A DNA stretch of 64,000 nucleotides from Nelumbo lutea (GCA_022828595.1 JAKGHH010000004.1:57662164-57726163), one strand, 5' to 3'; counted from the stretch's first letter, positions 11,867 to 23,784 are shown. Numbers and translations: made by a program. Notes: generated by a model not told the origin, from the letters alone.

Positions 11867-13626
11867 TTCAAGTCTTGAACCATTTTGTTTCAGATCTGAA
11901 CCTGCGCAATTAGGGAGAAGGCGTTCTACCAATTTGCGCAGATTTGGTTTTTGGGAAATTTGTTCCCAAAACAAATGGGCAAATAATCTGAAATTAATTT
12001 TAAATAAATCTGATTATTATTTAGAATTGTTCTTTATAATTTTCTTGATTTATGGGCTGTTCGTACAAGAGGAGATCGAAATCTTTGTTTGCGCAGGGAA
12101 CCTGCGATTTTGCTGTTCTTGATTTATTTTGGGTCTATAAATATTTTTTTTTTTATTTTCTAGACTCAATGTATAGGTATTCGATCTAATGTAATTATTA
12201 ATAGAAATAGGATTTCTATTTATTTTTATTTTGGATCGAAGTTGGCGGCACAGAGAAGGAGATTTCGCAGATGAGAAAAATGCTATATGCGATTTGCAGT
12301 TTGTGAAACTGCATTCTGTAATTAACCTCTGTTTTGCAGGAAGGATTGTGCGAACAACCCTGTTTGACTGATTCTTGTTTTTCCTTTTATCAGTATTTAA
12401 TTTCAGATTATTTTCTTGAATTAAGGATTTAATTAAAAATCAAACACTAGACCCATTCGAACCAAGATTGGTTCAAAACTCTTTGGACCAATTCTAGGGT
12501 TTAATCAAGGCTGAAAGTCAGCCCTAATTTCCCACTAATGGGCCTAAGGATTGATATTTAATTAAATGGTTAATTCGGCCCAGCCTGTAAAGTCCCAGTT
12601 TTAAATAGTTAAAACTACAAAAGCCCATTTTAAAAGATAAAGCAATATGGGCCGAACTGGGTAACCCTAATTCAGCCCATATACCTAGATAATATTAATG
12701 GTTAATATTATGGAATTTTAATGGGCTTCCAATGGGCCTTACAGATAATTAATTGATTGGATCAATTTATCCTTGCATGTGATGTATGGATATGTGATGT
12801 GCTGCGTACATGGGCCATAAGTACTTGGCCCATGCTCATTCGATAGTGGCTCTTGCGCACACCATGGCTGAATGCACATCATTGCCATGGTGTCCCTATT
12901 GGTCATTGGATGACTTCCCTCAGTGGTGGGCCCCACACCTCATCAAGAGGTTACGTGCGGACCCTAGCCGATTCAAGGCCCACCGAAATCTGGCTTTATG
13001 AAAGATAGTGGGAGCCACTTTGGTTTGACCTAAATCAAACTAGGCGTAATTTGTTCCCTCCAGCTAATATGAGTGCATGTGATAGGGAGATTCATATGAT
13101 GAACTCTCTAAAGGCCTTCCATCATTAGCATGAGGATGGGTCCTTCAGTAATGAGGAAACGCACCAGAAAATGGGCTATCCATTTGCTGTTGGGCTTGTC
13201 TGAGTGTTTCATAAGATGATAGGGGCATCATAGACCGATGTGGGAGGGGTTTCACCAGAAAATGGGAACTTTCTCACGGTACCTTGGCGTTCACGAATAT
13301 GATGGGTAAGCACTCACTGGACAGAAAGGTTTACCTGAAAATGGCTCTAGACCTTGTCTGAGAGAGGCCAAAGGGAAAACTCATATGATGAGTGGATGTG
13401 ATCCTTCACAGAAAGGTAGTGGGGTTATGCAGCTGAAACAGTTGGCTCCATACACCCTATGTGATTTCCCACATTTTCAGAGACAACCCGTAGTCTCCAT
13501 CACTGAGAAAGGAGGGAAATCTCAGAGACGAATAAATGGAAATGGATCGTAGATTAAAATCCATATCTATGAAATGAACATGAATCAAATTAGGTTGTGG
13601 ACTGATGTTTGCTCTTTTATCAGAAA
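11867..13626 (+). other. Copia-C untranslated leader
   Basis: About 1.76 kb with no conserved protein. The open frames near 11850-12122 and 12810-13001 are not kept in the sister copies in a way that suggests coding. It ends just before the gag ATG at 13627. Confidence 0.85.
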
Positions 13627-15012
13627 ATGGCAAACGGATCTTTGCCTCCTTTCTTTAATCCGTTCATCATGAACTATAACATGAACAAGCTGAATGTCAG
13701 CTTACAAGAGCTCAACAATATGTTACAAAGAGCTGAAGAACTGATTAGAAAGGATGAGCCTGTAGTCATGCTTGTTGAAGCGGGCAAGACAAGCAAGAGA
13801 AAGAGGAAGGCAAAGAAGCCTCAGAAGAAAGCTGCTAAGAGCAAGAAGCAGAAGAAAGACAAAGCATCGGATGCCTGTCACTTCTGCAAGAAAACCGGCC
13901 ACTGGAAAAGGAACTGTCCTGCCTACCTGGAATCCAAGAAAGGTAACTTCGAAACTTGTGTTATAGAAACCAATTTGTTGGTAGCTTCTGCATCCTGGTG
14001 TATTGACTCCGGGGCTTCAACTCATGCTTGTAACTCACTACAGGGGTTCAAGGTAAGCAGAAGGCTGAGTGAAGAAGAAGTCACACTCTTCTTGGGGACT
14101 ATTGCAACTGTTGCAGCCGCGGCCAAAGGAACCGTGGAATTAATTTTTAGAGAAGGAATAATTGTACTGAAAGACTATCTTTATATGCAAAATTTAAGGA
14201 GAAATTTGATTTCTGTCTCAAAACTGTGTGCAGATGGTTATTCTGTCATCTTTAGTAATACGATTACTATTAAAAGAAACAACAGATTCATCGCATACGG
14301 GGAATTGGAGAACGGTCTCTATGTTCAACATCCTTCTCTAGAAACTAACATAACCGAAACTACGTCGGCTGAAATCCCTAAGAAGAGAGCTCGTGATACA
14401 GTTAATCCCACGTGTCTATGGCATTATCGACTTGGCCACATCGGTGTTGACCAAATCAGAAGGTTGGTAAAGGATGGCCCTTTGGATTTTCTAACTGTAG
14501 AAGATCTTCCCACTTGTGAGCCTTGCCTACAAGGCAAGATGACGAAACGACCATTTAACGGTAAGCCTGAAAGATGTACGGGCACACTTGACCTAATACA
14601 TACTGATGTATGTGGTCCCCTGAGTGTTAGGACACGAAATCAACACGTGTATTTCATCACATTCACAGATGATTTTTCACGATACGGTTACGTGTACCTA
14701 ATGAGACACAAGTCTGAATCCTTTGAAAAATTCAAAGAGTTCAGACAAGAGGTCGAGAAACAGTTAGGGAGAGAAATTAAGGCCCTTCGATCAGATCAAG
14801 GTGGCGAGTATCTCTCTGACGAATTCAGGGACTACTTAAAGGACAATGGGATAGTATCACAATTAGCTCCTCCTGCTACACCACAACTTAACGGTGTTTC
14901 GGAGTGGAGGAATAGGACCTTATTGGATATGGTCCGGTCGCTTCTCATACACTCAGAGTTACCCATATCCTTTTGGGGTTACGCATTAGAAACTACGATT
15001 TATGTGCTGAAT
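13627..15012 (+). pseudogene. Copia-C gag-protease-integrase, gag internally deleted
   Basis: Starts MANGS at 13627. An in-frame ATG at 13609 exists, but MANG is the start shared with copia-A, -D and -L. Soon after the start it jumps to PPFFNPFIMNYNMNKLNV, missing about 470 bp of gag relative to copia-D; both sides share CTTTGC. Then follow a Lys/Arg-rich stretch, the CCHC zinc knuckle CHFCKKTGHWKRNC (13876-13917), the protease motif WCIDSGAS (DSG at 14005-14013), the pre-integrase HYRLGH...CEPC zinc module (about 14420-14535), and the integrase core with Asp in HTDVCGP, Asp in LRSDQGGEY and Glu in SEWRNRT. It ends at TGA 15013-15015, where copia-D has the Arg codon of LNRVPTKS, a likely CGA to TGA change. 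Confidence 0.93.
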
Positions 15013-15015
15013 TGA

Positions 15016-16455
15016 GTTCCAACCAAATCAGTTCCGAATACTCCATATGAACTTTGGACCGGAAAGAAACCAAGTGTCAGACACTTGAAGATTTGGGGTT
15101 GTCCAACACACCTTAAGAGAATGAGTGCAGAGAAGTTGGAATCCAAGACCAGCCGTTGCCTATTTGTAGGCTACCCAAAAGGCTCTGTAGGTTACCTATT
15201 CTATGACCCAAGTGAGCAGAAAGTGTTCTGTAGTCGTAATGCGCAATTCTTGGAAACCGACTATATCCTGGACACCCATCGTCAGGAAGTTGTTCTTGAT
15301 GAGGAGAGCTCAGGAGCAGTGGGAGATGTCCCACAAGTTCCAGGTAGTGACCAACCTAGAAGATCCACTCGGGTATCCAGGCCACCAGTCCGTTATGGTT
15401 ATGACCAGGATAGTTACCTGGTGGAAACCTTGACTAGTGAGGAGGATCCCGTGACTTACTGGGAAGCTATGTTGGATATAGATTCCCAGAAGTGGGTGGA
15501 GGCCATGAGAGCAGAGATGGACTCAATGCAGACCAATGGAGTCTGGACTCTAGTAGATCCGCCCTCCGGGGTAAAAGCAATCGGTTGCAAATTGATTTAC
15601 AGGAGGAAGAAGGGCCCCGATGGTAAGGTTGAGACCTTCAAGGCTCGTCTGGTGGCAAAAGGGTACACTCAGAAAGAGGGCATCGATTATGAGGAAACCT
15701 TTTCGCCTATGGCCATGCTTAAATCCATTAGGATCCTGCTAGTTGTAGCAGCATACCATGATTATGAGATTTGGCAAATGGATGTCAAAACTGCATTCTT
15801 GAATGGAGATCTTACTGAAGATATCTATATGCAGCAACCGCAAGGCTTCATTACTACAGGTCAGGAAAACATGGTATGTAAACTTAATAAATCCATTTAT
15901 GGACTTAAGCAAGTTTCTAGAAGTTGGAACATTCGTTTTGACTCTGCCGTCAAATCGTTTGACTTCGAGCAGAATCCGGATGAACCCTGTGTCTACAGGA
16001 AGTACAGTGGAGATAAGGTTAATTTCTTGGTTCTGTATGTAGATGACATTCTACTCATTGGGAATGATGTAGGTATGTTAGCTACGGTGAAAGTGTGGCT
16101 ATCACAGCAATTCTCCAAGAAAGAACTTGGAGAAGCCTCCTATATACTGGGTCTTCGACTCTATAGAGATAGATCGAAGCGGATAATAGGATTATCCCAA
16201 TCTACTTATATTGACAAAATAGTCAAGAGATACAGCATGGAAAATTCCAAGAAAGGAAATGTTCCTTTCAGGCACGGAGTCACTCTCTCCAAGAAGATGT
16301 CTCCCAAGACTTCTGATGAGATTGATGGCATGAAAGACAATCCCTATGCCTATGCCGTAGGGAGCATCATGTGTGCCATGCTGTGCACTCGTCCTGACAT
16401 AGCTCAGGCAATGAGTGTAGTAAGCAGATTTCAGGCCAACCCAGGGCAGGAGCTG
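15016..16455 (+). pseudogene. Copia-C integrase tail and reverse transcriptase
   Basis: Continues in the same frame after the TGA at 15013. It begins with [14 protein letters not shown], the KIWGCPTHL and FVGYPKGSVGYLF blocks of the integrase C-terminal region, the acidic linker with [17 protein letters not shown], then [35 protein letters not shown] with the first catalytic Asp, KLNKSIYGLKQ, and LVLYVDDILLIG with YVDD at 16036-16047. All RT catalytic Asp residues are present. The frame is lost at about 16455, where 10 bp (ATTGGACTGC in copia-D) are missing between GC repeats, separating RT from RNase H. Confidence 0.93.
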
Positions 16456-16949
16456 TGAAAAACATACTTAAGTACCTTCGAAGGACAAAAGAGTTTTGTC
16501 TAGTATTCGACGGTAGCTCACTACAGATCCAAGGGTATACAGATGACGATTTCCAGTCAGACCCAGATGATAGAAAGTCTACATCTGGATATGTTTTCAC
16601 GATAGGATCGTGTGCTGTTTGCTGGAAAAGCAGCAAACAGGGGTCCACTGCAGACTCCATGACCGAGGCCGAGTACATTGCCGCAAGTGAGGCTGCCAAA
16701 AGCCGTATGGATGAAGAAGTTCATTCATGAGTTGGGAGTAGTTCTTTCTGACACATCACCCATCCCATTGTTGTGTGACAACAATGGAGCCATTGCTCAG
16801 GCTAAGGAGCCACGAGCCCACTCGAAGTCAAAGCACATCGTGAGGATGTACTACGTACTGCGGGAGATTGTTGATAGAGGGGACGTCCTGATTCAGAAGG
16901 TAGCGTCAGCGGAAAATATAGCAGACCCATTGACAAAGCCACTACCATA
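16456..16949 (+). pseudogene. Copia-C RNase H in two frames
   Basis: VKNILKYLRRTKEF, GYTDDDF, STADSMTEAEYIAASEA and LLCDNNGAIAQAKEPRAHSKSKH carry the RNase H signature acidic residues. A 2-bp deletion (GA) near 16700 shifts the frame inside AAKEAVWMKK. The tail ADPLTKPLP meets TAG at 16948, where copia-D encodes Gln (SQKVFEKHVESMG), consistent with C to T decay. The natural end would be GLQLVPDWT just before the polypurine tract. Confidence 0.92.
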
Positions 16950-17011
16950 GAAAGTGTTTGAGAAACACGTGGAAAGCATGGGACTCCAGCTAGTACCTGA
17001 TTGGACCTAAG

Positions 17012-17024
17012 TGCAAGTGGGTGC
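17012..17024 (+). promoter_or_regulatory. Polypurine tract of copia-C
   Basis: TGCAAGTGGGTGC directly before the 3' LTR. Copia-R has GCAAGTGGGAGC in the same place, so copia-C carries an A to T change. It is the RNase H-resistant primer for plus-strand synthesis. Confidence 0.8.
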
Positions 17025-18931
17025 TATTAGACAGTTTTGTATGCCCTTAGCTTCAATCAAAATTGATGTACTTTATGAGTTTATTGTAAATGAATAAAAG
17101 TGCATATTTGATTCATGTTCCCTTGGTATGTTTCTGTGTAATACCCTTAAACTGGACACTTATTGAGACTCGTGTTAGTTTAGAATGTTCACAGCCAGTG
17201 GGTCAGTCTGGGGAGACCTATCCTGACAAGGCTGACACTATGGTGCCACCAAGTCGGTTGGGGTGGCATGTCTCAGCTACCGGGGTGAGACCCTAGGCAC
17301 ATACAGTGTGGGATTAATTGAATCTTTGAACTGGACCAGATTTCCAGTATTGCCCTGGACCTTGGAGATTGATGGGCAAAACTGGAAAGTTACACCCGAC
17401 CCCTAGACTCGATTATGATACTGCACTAGGTGTCGGATCTGTCTGTCTTTGATGTACCAATCAGTGAGATCCTTAGTGGGGGTCAAAACCTGGGTATGTT
17501 GGGACAATCCGAGAATTCATCTGAGTGGGTGATCATAGTGACAGAATCAGCCCCTTTGTTGGACAAAGGTAATGATCGGGGATGCGCTCTCACTGTTGGA
17601 AACCAAGACTGCCGGCAGTCGATTTCAACCGTTGAGATATAAAAGTATATATATTATGGTTTCTAAAATGTTTGCAAAAGGTTTTAATTCCCGGGATCCA
17701 TATAATTGGAGAGTGCAACACTGTTCCTTGCAGCCGAGGGAGAGGTCCTCTCTTGTCGGGCAGTGTATGATCATTAAGGGCTGAGAGGTTAAGTGTAAGA
17801 CCATTGAGGATAATACCTGATGGGCTAATCTTGCATCTGCCCACAGTCCCTGGGTGTTACAAGGTGGCTTGGCCCAGGGACCACTTAGGGTAAGTGTTGG
17901 GCCCATAGATCCCATTTGATGGGTTTCAAGGGGTGCATTGTCTTAACAGTGTATTCGACCAAGCCTTGTAACAAAGGCTGGGCTGAACCCATGTGGCTGA
18001 TGTGTAGATCAATGCTTGGGTCCCACGCCATACAGGGAAGCCCAACTGGGCAGCAGTTAGGAAGGTTAAGTGAGCACATAATCTTGATGGGCCTGAAGCC
18101 CATTTCAAACTAGGCTATTTATTTAGTTAATTAAATGGGCGAATTCTGAGATAGATTAGTAGAGACTCTATCCACTCAAAGAGTCCAAATCTCAATGTGA
18201 TTCAGATCTAGAAACCTCCTAATGGGATTAGGATAAAGCTAATCCAATCTGCAGATAAGATAATGGTTTATCCTTATCACTATAAGAGAAGGTTGATCCA
18301 AATATGATTTGGATAAGCACCTCTTAATGGGATTAGGAGCTGATCTTTTCAAGTTAACAAAAAGGAGGAGGGGGCGGCAGCCTTGAGAGAGACCAAGAAA
18401 AACACATCAGATCCTCTTTAGTGCTGAAATCAAGAAGAGAGAATTCTGCACCCTGCGAATACTTTCTTGCCGCCTCCCTGCTCTTGCCGCCCTGTTTGTT
18501 AGTTCGATCTCCAGCTGTGGGAGAAGTCAAGATTGGATCTTGACATCAGTTCTTTGAGAAAGGATTGAAAAGGGAAGCTGTGCTCACGTTCCATCCTGTT
18601 GTTTCTTGTGAAGGACAGAGTTCTTGGGGAAGAACACTGCTGATTCTGCTCCATCCTGTACTACGCCATCTTCAGTGGGAGCAGTCTTTGGATCTTTCCT
18701 TGGGCGTGAACACTTTCGTTGGGAGATATCACTTCTCCGTATCAGGTATTATTCTCTCCCATTCCTTTTGGTTCAGATCTGGTTCAATTTAAGGTTCAAG
18801 ATTGATCATTGAAAATATGATTTTCTAAATAGGGAATGTGATTCCCAGTTGAAGGGAGAGAAAAATTTTTGAAATTCACCCCTTATTCCGCATTCTTTGG
18901 GCCTCCATGGGATGAATCTCTCATCCTTTTA
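17025..18931 (+). repeat. Copia-C 3' LTR
   Basis: Close copy of the 5' LTR, 1907 bp. Its terminal dinucleotides have decayed: TA for TG at the start and TA for CA at the end, both C to T type changes. Two deletions relative to the 5' LTR are visible: about 30 bp between GAGAT repeats near 17640 and about 15 bp near 18160. Followed by target duplication TGAAT. Confidence 0.95.
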
Positions 18932-19738
18932 TGAATACAGTGAACCCCTGAGTCCATCACTATGGGCTCTTAATGGGCCCAACATTTACACTAAATGGTC
19001 CTTGGGTTCAACCATCTTATGAAGGCCCAAGGACTGTGGGCAGATGCAAGATTATCCCATCAGGTATAACCCTCAATGGTCTTACACTTAACCTCTCAGC
19101 CATAATAATCAAACACTGCCCGACAAAAAATGACCTCTCCCTCGGCTGCAAGAGGCTGATCCTATCAGAGAGAGTGCATTTCCCTGACCATTCACTTTGT
19201 CCGACAAAGGGGCTGATCGTATCACTATGATTACCCACTCAGATGAATTCTCACCCTGTCCCAACATACCCTGGTTTTGACCCCCTCTAACGATCTCATT
19301 GATTGACATATCAAAGACAACCCAATCCGACACCTAGTGCAGAATCATAATCGAGTCTAGGGATTAAGTGTAACATTCTAATTTTGCCCATCTATCTCCA
19401 AGGTCCAGAGCAATACTGGAATTTTGGTCCGGTTTAGGGTTTCAAGAAAACCCACACTGCATGTACCTCAAGTCTCACCCTAGTAGTTGAGACAAACCAC
19501 TCAAACCAACTTGGCGGTACATCAATGTCAGCATTGACAAGATAAATCTCCCCAGATCGATCCAATGGCTATGAAGATTCTAAATTAACACGAGTCTCAT
19601 ATGTGTCTAGTTTAAGGGTATTACACAGAAACACACCATAATAACATGAATCAAATATATACTTTATTCATTTACAATAAATGTCATAATGTACATCATG
19701 CTGATTGGAGCTAAGAGCATACAATGTTTAACAAGCAC

Positions 19739-20611
19739 ATCTTCAAATTGCCTCTTCTGCCAAGAAGCAAGGTCAAGAACAATTCTTGATCACTCCCACA
19801 AGTGGAGATCGAGATGGGTAGGGGTGGTAAGAACAGGGGAAAACTCTACAGACTGTTGTAATGTTTATTGTGTCTTTTGTATGTCCGCCTTGCTCTCGCA
19901 TTTATAGCCTTAAAGAGACAAACTCCTATTCTGATTAGGAGTTTCCTAATCCAAATCTTTATTTGGATCTTGACTCTTTAAGTGATAAAGATAATCCATT
20001 ATCTTATATGCAGTTTAAGATCAGTTTAATCCTAATTAAATTAGGAGTTTCCTTATCCAAATTTTTATTTGGATTTGGACTCATTAAGTGGATCAGACTT
20101 ATCCTCCTATCCTTATCTATTGATCCAAACCTAGCTCTGCCCCTATTTAATTAATCTAATTAACCCAATTCGAATTGGTCTTTAGGCCTATTAAGTTGAT
20201 GTGCTCACTTAACCTCTTAACCAGTTGCCCAGTTGCCTCTCCTTGTATGGCATGGGGCCCAAGCATTGATCTACATATCACCTACATGGGTTCAGCCCAT
20301 CCTTTGTTACAAGGCCTGGCCAAATTCACTATAGGAGATAATGAATCTCTGAGTCCATCACCATGGGCTCTTAATGGGCCCAACATTTACACAAAATGGT
20401 CATTGAGTCCAACCACCTTATGAAAACCCAAGGACTATGGGCAGATGCAAGATTAGCCCAACAGGTATTACCCTCAATGGTCTTATACTTAACCTCTCAG
20501 CACACAATGATCAAACAATGCCCGACAAAAGAGAATCTCTCCCTTGGTTGCAAGGAGCATTGTTGCACATGGATCCCGGGAATTAAAATCTTTTGCAAAC
20601 ATTTTGAAACC

Positions 20612-20650
<39 letters not shown>

Positions 20651-20655
20651 CTCTA
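19739..20655 (-). mobile_element. Copia-A 5' LTR, piece 2
   Basis: Takes up copia-A LTR sequence exactly where 8559-8913 stopped and runs to CTCTA (20651-20655), where a G1 terminus begins. The remaining 590 bp or so are the inverted piece at 35446-36041. Contains an AT microsatellite at 20614-20644. Confidence 0.88.
20614..20644. repeat. (AT)n microsatellite in the copia-A LTR
   Basis: About 15 AT units followed by GTATATCTCTA. The homologous site in other copia LTRs is short (about 10560, 39855 and 46918) or expanded (31518-31557). Confidence 0.95.
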
Positions 20656-21455
20656 TGATGAGAATAAAATTTATCATATTATTATCCCCAAATATTCAGT
20701 CTTTTATACTGAATTAGTACTTATTTGGACTCATATTTCTTGTATTTTGGTTTAGGGCATGAAAGAAGGCATCAGGAGAAAAGCAAGGCAAATCGGATGA
20801 TTGTTCATAGTTTCAGCACCGTTCAGTAATCTGGGCCTAACGCTTGTATCCGAGATCCGATTGGGCTGATGCAAGACTCACTGAAAAGATAAGAGAGATA
20901 GCTACAACTTTCATGTTTTATGCTTTCACAGATTCGGCTTGCATCAAAGTCAAATCTGGGCCCGGATTCGGGGAAAATTTGTAGGAAGGCCCAACTCGCA
21001 GCTGAAGCCCAACTTGTAGAAAAGCCTTGCAGTAGCCCAATTCGCAGAGGAAGCCTAATACGAATGCAAGAACAAGAAACTGAGAAGAGTCCTACCAGAT
21101 TTAAATTTGTGATGTAATCCTAGAAAGATAAAGAGATTGAGTTAACTAGATAAAGAGATAAGAGTAGGATTAGACTAGGACTTACTATTTTTGAAAGATA
21201 AACTCCAAGAAGGAGTTGGAGACCACCCCTTCCCCTTTATGTTATATAAGGGGATGGGGGGCAGACTAGAGGGGTATCAAGAAGCAAAGGAGTCACCAAT
21301 CTATCAAGCAAGAAAGCTTCAAGAAGGAGGTAGCGGCAAGAAGAAGAGGAGATCTCAGCTCCATGGGCGAATTCATGAGTTCTTTCTTTCCTCTTGTTTG
21401 CTTTTATTTCCTTTATCATGAACTGATTTGTTTTTAGCTAGGACTATTGGCAGGT

Positions 21456-23008
21456 TGTCAAAGCCCCCTCAAAATTAATGCTAGTCCCACAATAGAACTT
21501 TTGTAGTAATAGTGGTATTAGGTCGAATCCCACAGGGAGCTAGGGAATAATTTCTTAGCCGAATGATTAATATAATGGAGTGGGAAAATTTAATAATTAA
21601 AATTTATAAAAGAACAAGAAAGCAAATAGCAATAAACAAACAAGAGAAATCAGTCTTACCGAATTCTGATTTAAGGGTTCGGATTGATCAATTGGTCATC
21701 GATCATAGGTAGACTTCGGTAGTCTTGCAATTCAAGCATTTAACCTTAGATTTATTAGGATAGCCATAATAAACCTTGTGTTTTCCTAAATTAGCTAACC
21801 AAACCCAGCATTCGATCAACACTTACCACTAATCGACTGGGTGCGATAGCATTCCATATTAACTAGTGATAGCATTAAGCTTTGTGAAAATAGTTAAACC
21901 AAAATAACAATAATTGAGATAGCTGCAATTATCAAATCTTGTTTCATTGATTCCCCTTAGGTTAAAACATGTCAATATATTGGTCAAAGGCTGTTATGAA
22001 CAATTGACCCAGAAAGATATTAACCTAATTGCTACTTGTACCACTATTCGTGACAATCAGGAATCACCAAACCATGGACAACAGTAAGAAAATCAACATT
22101 AATTAATTTGTCAGACTAATTAACATTAACATCCATTGAGAATATGCACAAGAATCAACGACCATTTGAATTAAAAAGCAAGAACTTGAGTTAAATATAG
22201 AACCTCACGATGACACAATCTAACCTCCTCCCCCTTGAACCAGAAAAGAAAAGGCTTAGCTTCTCATGATTTTCAGCCCCTCCACGCTTTGCTTCTCAGT
22301 AGGCTGAACTGATCTTCTTGAGTTGCTTGATGCTTGATTGTTGGATGATTGAGTGATGAATTGATGCCTAAAGCTGGTCCGCCCCCCCTCCTCCCCCCTT
22401 TTTATAACTTTATGAGGAGGGGCTCTCTCCAACTCCTTCTAGGAAATTAACCTCAAGATAGAAAGTTCTGATCTGTTTTGAAATAATACTATCATATCTC
22501 TTATCTAGTGATCTAATCCAATCTTCTTATCTTTATAGGATTACATTCAAAAATTTAAATCTAATAAGACTCTCTTTCTGGAGGTTACATTCGAAATTGG
22601 GACTCTAGGCTCTTGAATTCGAGTTGGGCTGCTTTAATATCTTGGGCTGCTACAAAGCTCTTCTACGAATTGGGCTTCAGCTGTGAAATGGGCTTTGCTG
22701 CAAGCTTGCTCCGACTTCGGGCCCGGTTTCGTCTTTGATACGGACCGAATCTGTCAAAACCCAAAACAAAAAAGTTGTGGGCCTTTATTTCATCTTTCTG
22801 ATGCCTCTTGAATTATTCAAATTGGATGCCCAGATTACTGAATGGTGTTAAAACTATGCAAAAACATTCGATTTGCCTTATTTTCTTCCAATTTGCTTCT
22901 TGCTTGCCCTGAATCCAAATACAAGAGTAATGAGTCCAATTAAGTGATAAATTAATGAAAAAGAATGAATATTTGGGGATAAAAATAGGGTACTTTTTAG
23001 TCTCATCA
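21456..23008 (-). repeat. G2 3' LTR
   Basis: On the minus strand TGATGAGACT...GGGCTTTGACA, about 1.55 kb. It matches the gypsy-M 3' LTR (57867-59404) throughout, including the TTCGATCAACA, GATAGCAT and AAGACTGATTTC blocks. The TG-proximal half (CCAGATTACTGAATGG, GGGCTTCAGCTG) is also related to the G1 LTR, but the other half is not. Confidence 0.88.
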
Positions 23009-23022
23009 AATACCCCCACACT
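23009..23022 (-). promoter_or_regulatory. Terminal polypurine tract of G2
   Basis: On the minus strand AGTGTGGGGGTATT, directly before the 3' LTR TGATGAG. Gypsy-M has a degenerate AAGTGTGGCATGATT in the same place. Confidence 0.8.
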
Positions 23023-23307
23023 TACACTTTGCTCATCCTTGGGCAAGACAAAATTCAAACAAAAATAAAACAAGAACAAACTAACAATCCTACCGATTTT
23101 TAAACTCAACTCTCCTTCATCTTTTTCCACAAATATTCTAGGTTAAATATTGTGAACCGTTAAATCAACACAACTAAGCCATACACGAGTCATTCATCAG
23201 TCAATCCAATTTTTACTCCTGCAAACCAGGTAGTAAATCAAGGAAAAACTTTTTATCTTCTTTCTCTTTTTATTTTCTTTTTCTCTTTTCTCTCCTCTAA
23301 AGAAATG

Positions 23308-23575
23308 AGTGCATTTTATGCTCCATCTCACTTTTGGACTACTTGATCAGTAGGTGCATTTAATGCTCCATCCTACTATTTGATTTACTAGCTAGTAGGT
23401 GCATTTTATGCTTCATCCTACTATTAGATGACTTGGCTGGTAGATGCATTTTATGCTCCACCCTACCATCGGATGATTTGGCTGGTAGGTGCATTTTTAT
23501 GCTCCATCATTAGATTACTTGACTAGTAGGTGCATTTTATGCTCCATCCTACCAATTGTGGAAATGGTGAAGTAT
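23308..23575. repeat. 45-bp minisatellite, about six units, in G2
   Basis: The core GTGCATTTTATGCTCCATC recurs at 45-bp steps (core starts near 23311, 23356, 23401, 23446 and 23491) with a shorter last step of about 41 bp to 23532. Units differ by several substitutions. It lies between the two polypurine tracts. Gypsy-M has a 47-bp repeat with the same core in the equivalent place. Confidence 0.9.
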
Positions 23576-23784
23576 TTACCTTATTTACTTAAACCTGAAT
23601 TTAAGACTAGCTTAATTGAAAATGACTTCAGATAATTCATGTACTCCTTGATCGTACCTCATTACTTGGTTCACAAGAATTTCCCTAGAACATTGTTTCA
23701 ATTGATTTCAAAAGAGTTGAGGTATTTTTTTTTCTTTTTTTTTTGATTGAAAAGCAAATGCAGAAAAACACAACCTAAATTCTA

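Larger units (their letters stand above)
9900..18931 (+). mobile_element. Copia-C: complete Ty1/copia element with both LTRs and target duplication
   Basis: Two LTRs (9900-11849, 17025-18931), tRNA-iMet primer site 11851-11866, leader, gag-PR-INT-RT-RH in one direction, and a polypurine tract before the 3' LTR. TGAAT stands on both sides (9895-9899 and 18932-18936), and removing the element with one copy rejoins LTR-B. It is the best preserved element in the window but non-autonomous: gag has a deletion of about 470 bp, and pol has a stop at 15013, a 10-bp deletion near 16456, a 2-bp deletion near 16700 and a stop near 16948. Clade placement (Tork/Angela-like) is only a guess. Confidence 0.96.
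8914..19733 (-). mobile_element. LTR-B: solo copia LTR inside the copia-A LTR, itself split by copia-C
   Basis: Pieces 8914-9899 and 18937-19733 make one minus-strand LTR of about 1780 bp. The right edge reads ...TTTAACA (minus strand TGTTAAACA) and the left edge TGAATGG (minus strand CCATTCA). Flanks AACAC and AGCAC differ by one base. The left part repeats the U5 sequence already seen at 8559-8913, which shows that two LTRs are nested rather than one being very long. Copia-C split it at TGAAT. Confidence 0.87.
1143..20655 (-). mobile_element. Copia-A: old minus-strand Ty1/copia element, heavily interrupted
   Basis: Reading leftwards it has a 5' LTR (8559-8913 plus 19739-20655, finished by the inverted piece at 35446-36041), primer site 8545-8557, leader, gag, protease, integrase, reverse transcriptase and part of RNase H, which is cut at 1143 by a G1 LTR. 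Solo LTR-S sits in its integrase region. Solo LTR-B, with copia-C inside it, sits in its 5' LTR. A G1 structure interrupts the same LTR at 20656. Domain order PR-INT-RT-RH is that of Ty1/copia. All coding parts are broken. The 3' LTR should lie left of the window. Confidence 0.88.

Noticed and set aside
12810..13001. Open frame MGHKYLAHAHS... in the copia leader, also seen at 44431-44655
   Set aside because: It follows the copia leader sequence; other copies of the leader (7480-7660, 52256-52450) are shifted or interrupted, and no domain is recognisable.
23308..23575. Possible CRISPR-like array because of regular spacing
   Set aside because: Repeats and spacers are both related between units, the context is a plant gypsy element, and there are no cas genes. 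It is a minisatellite.
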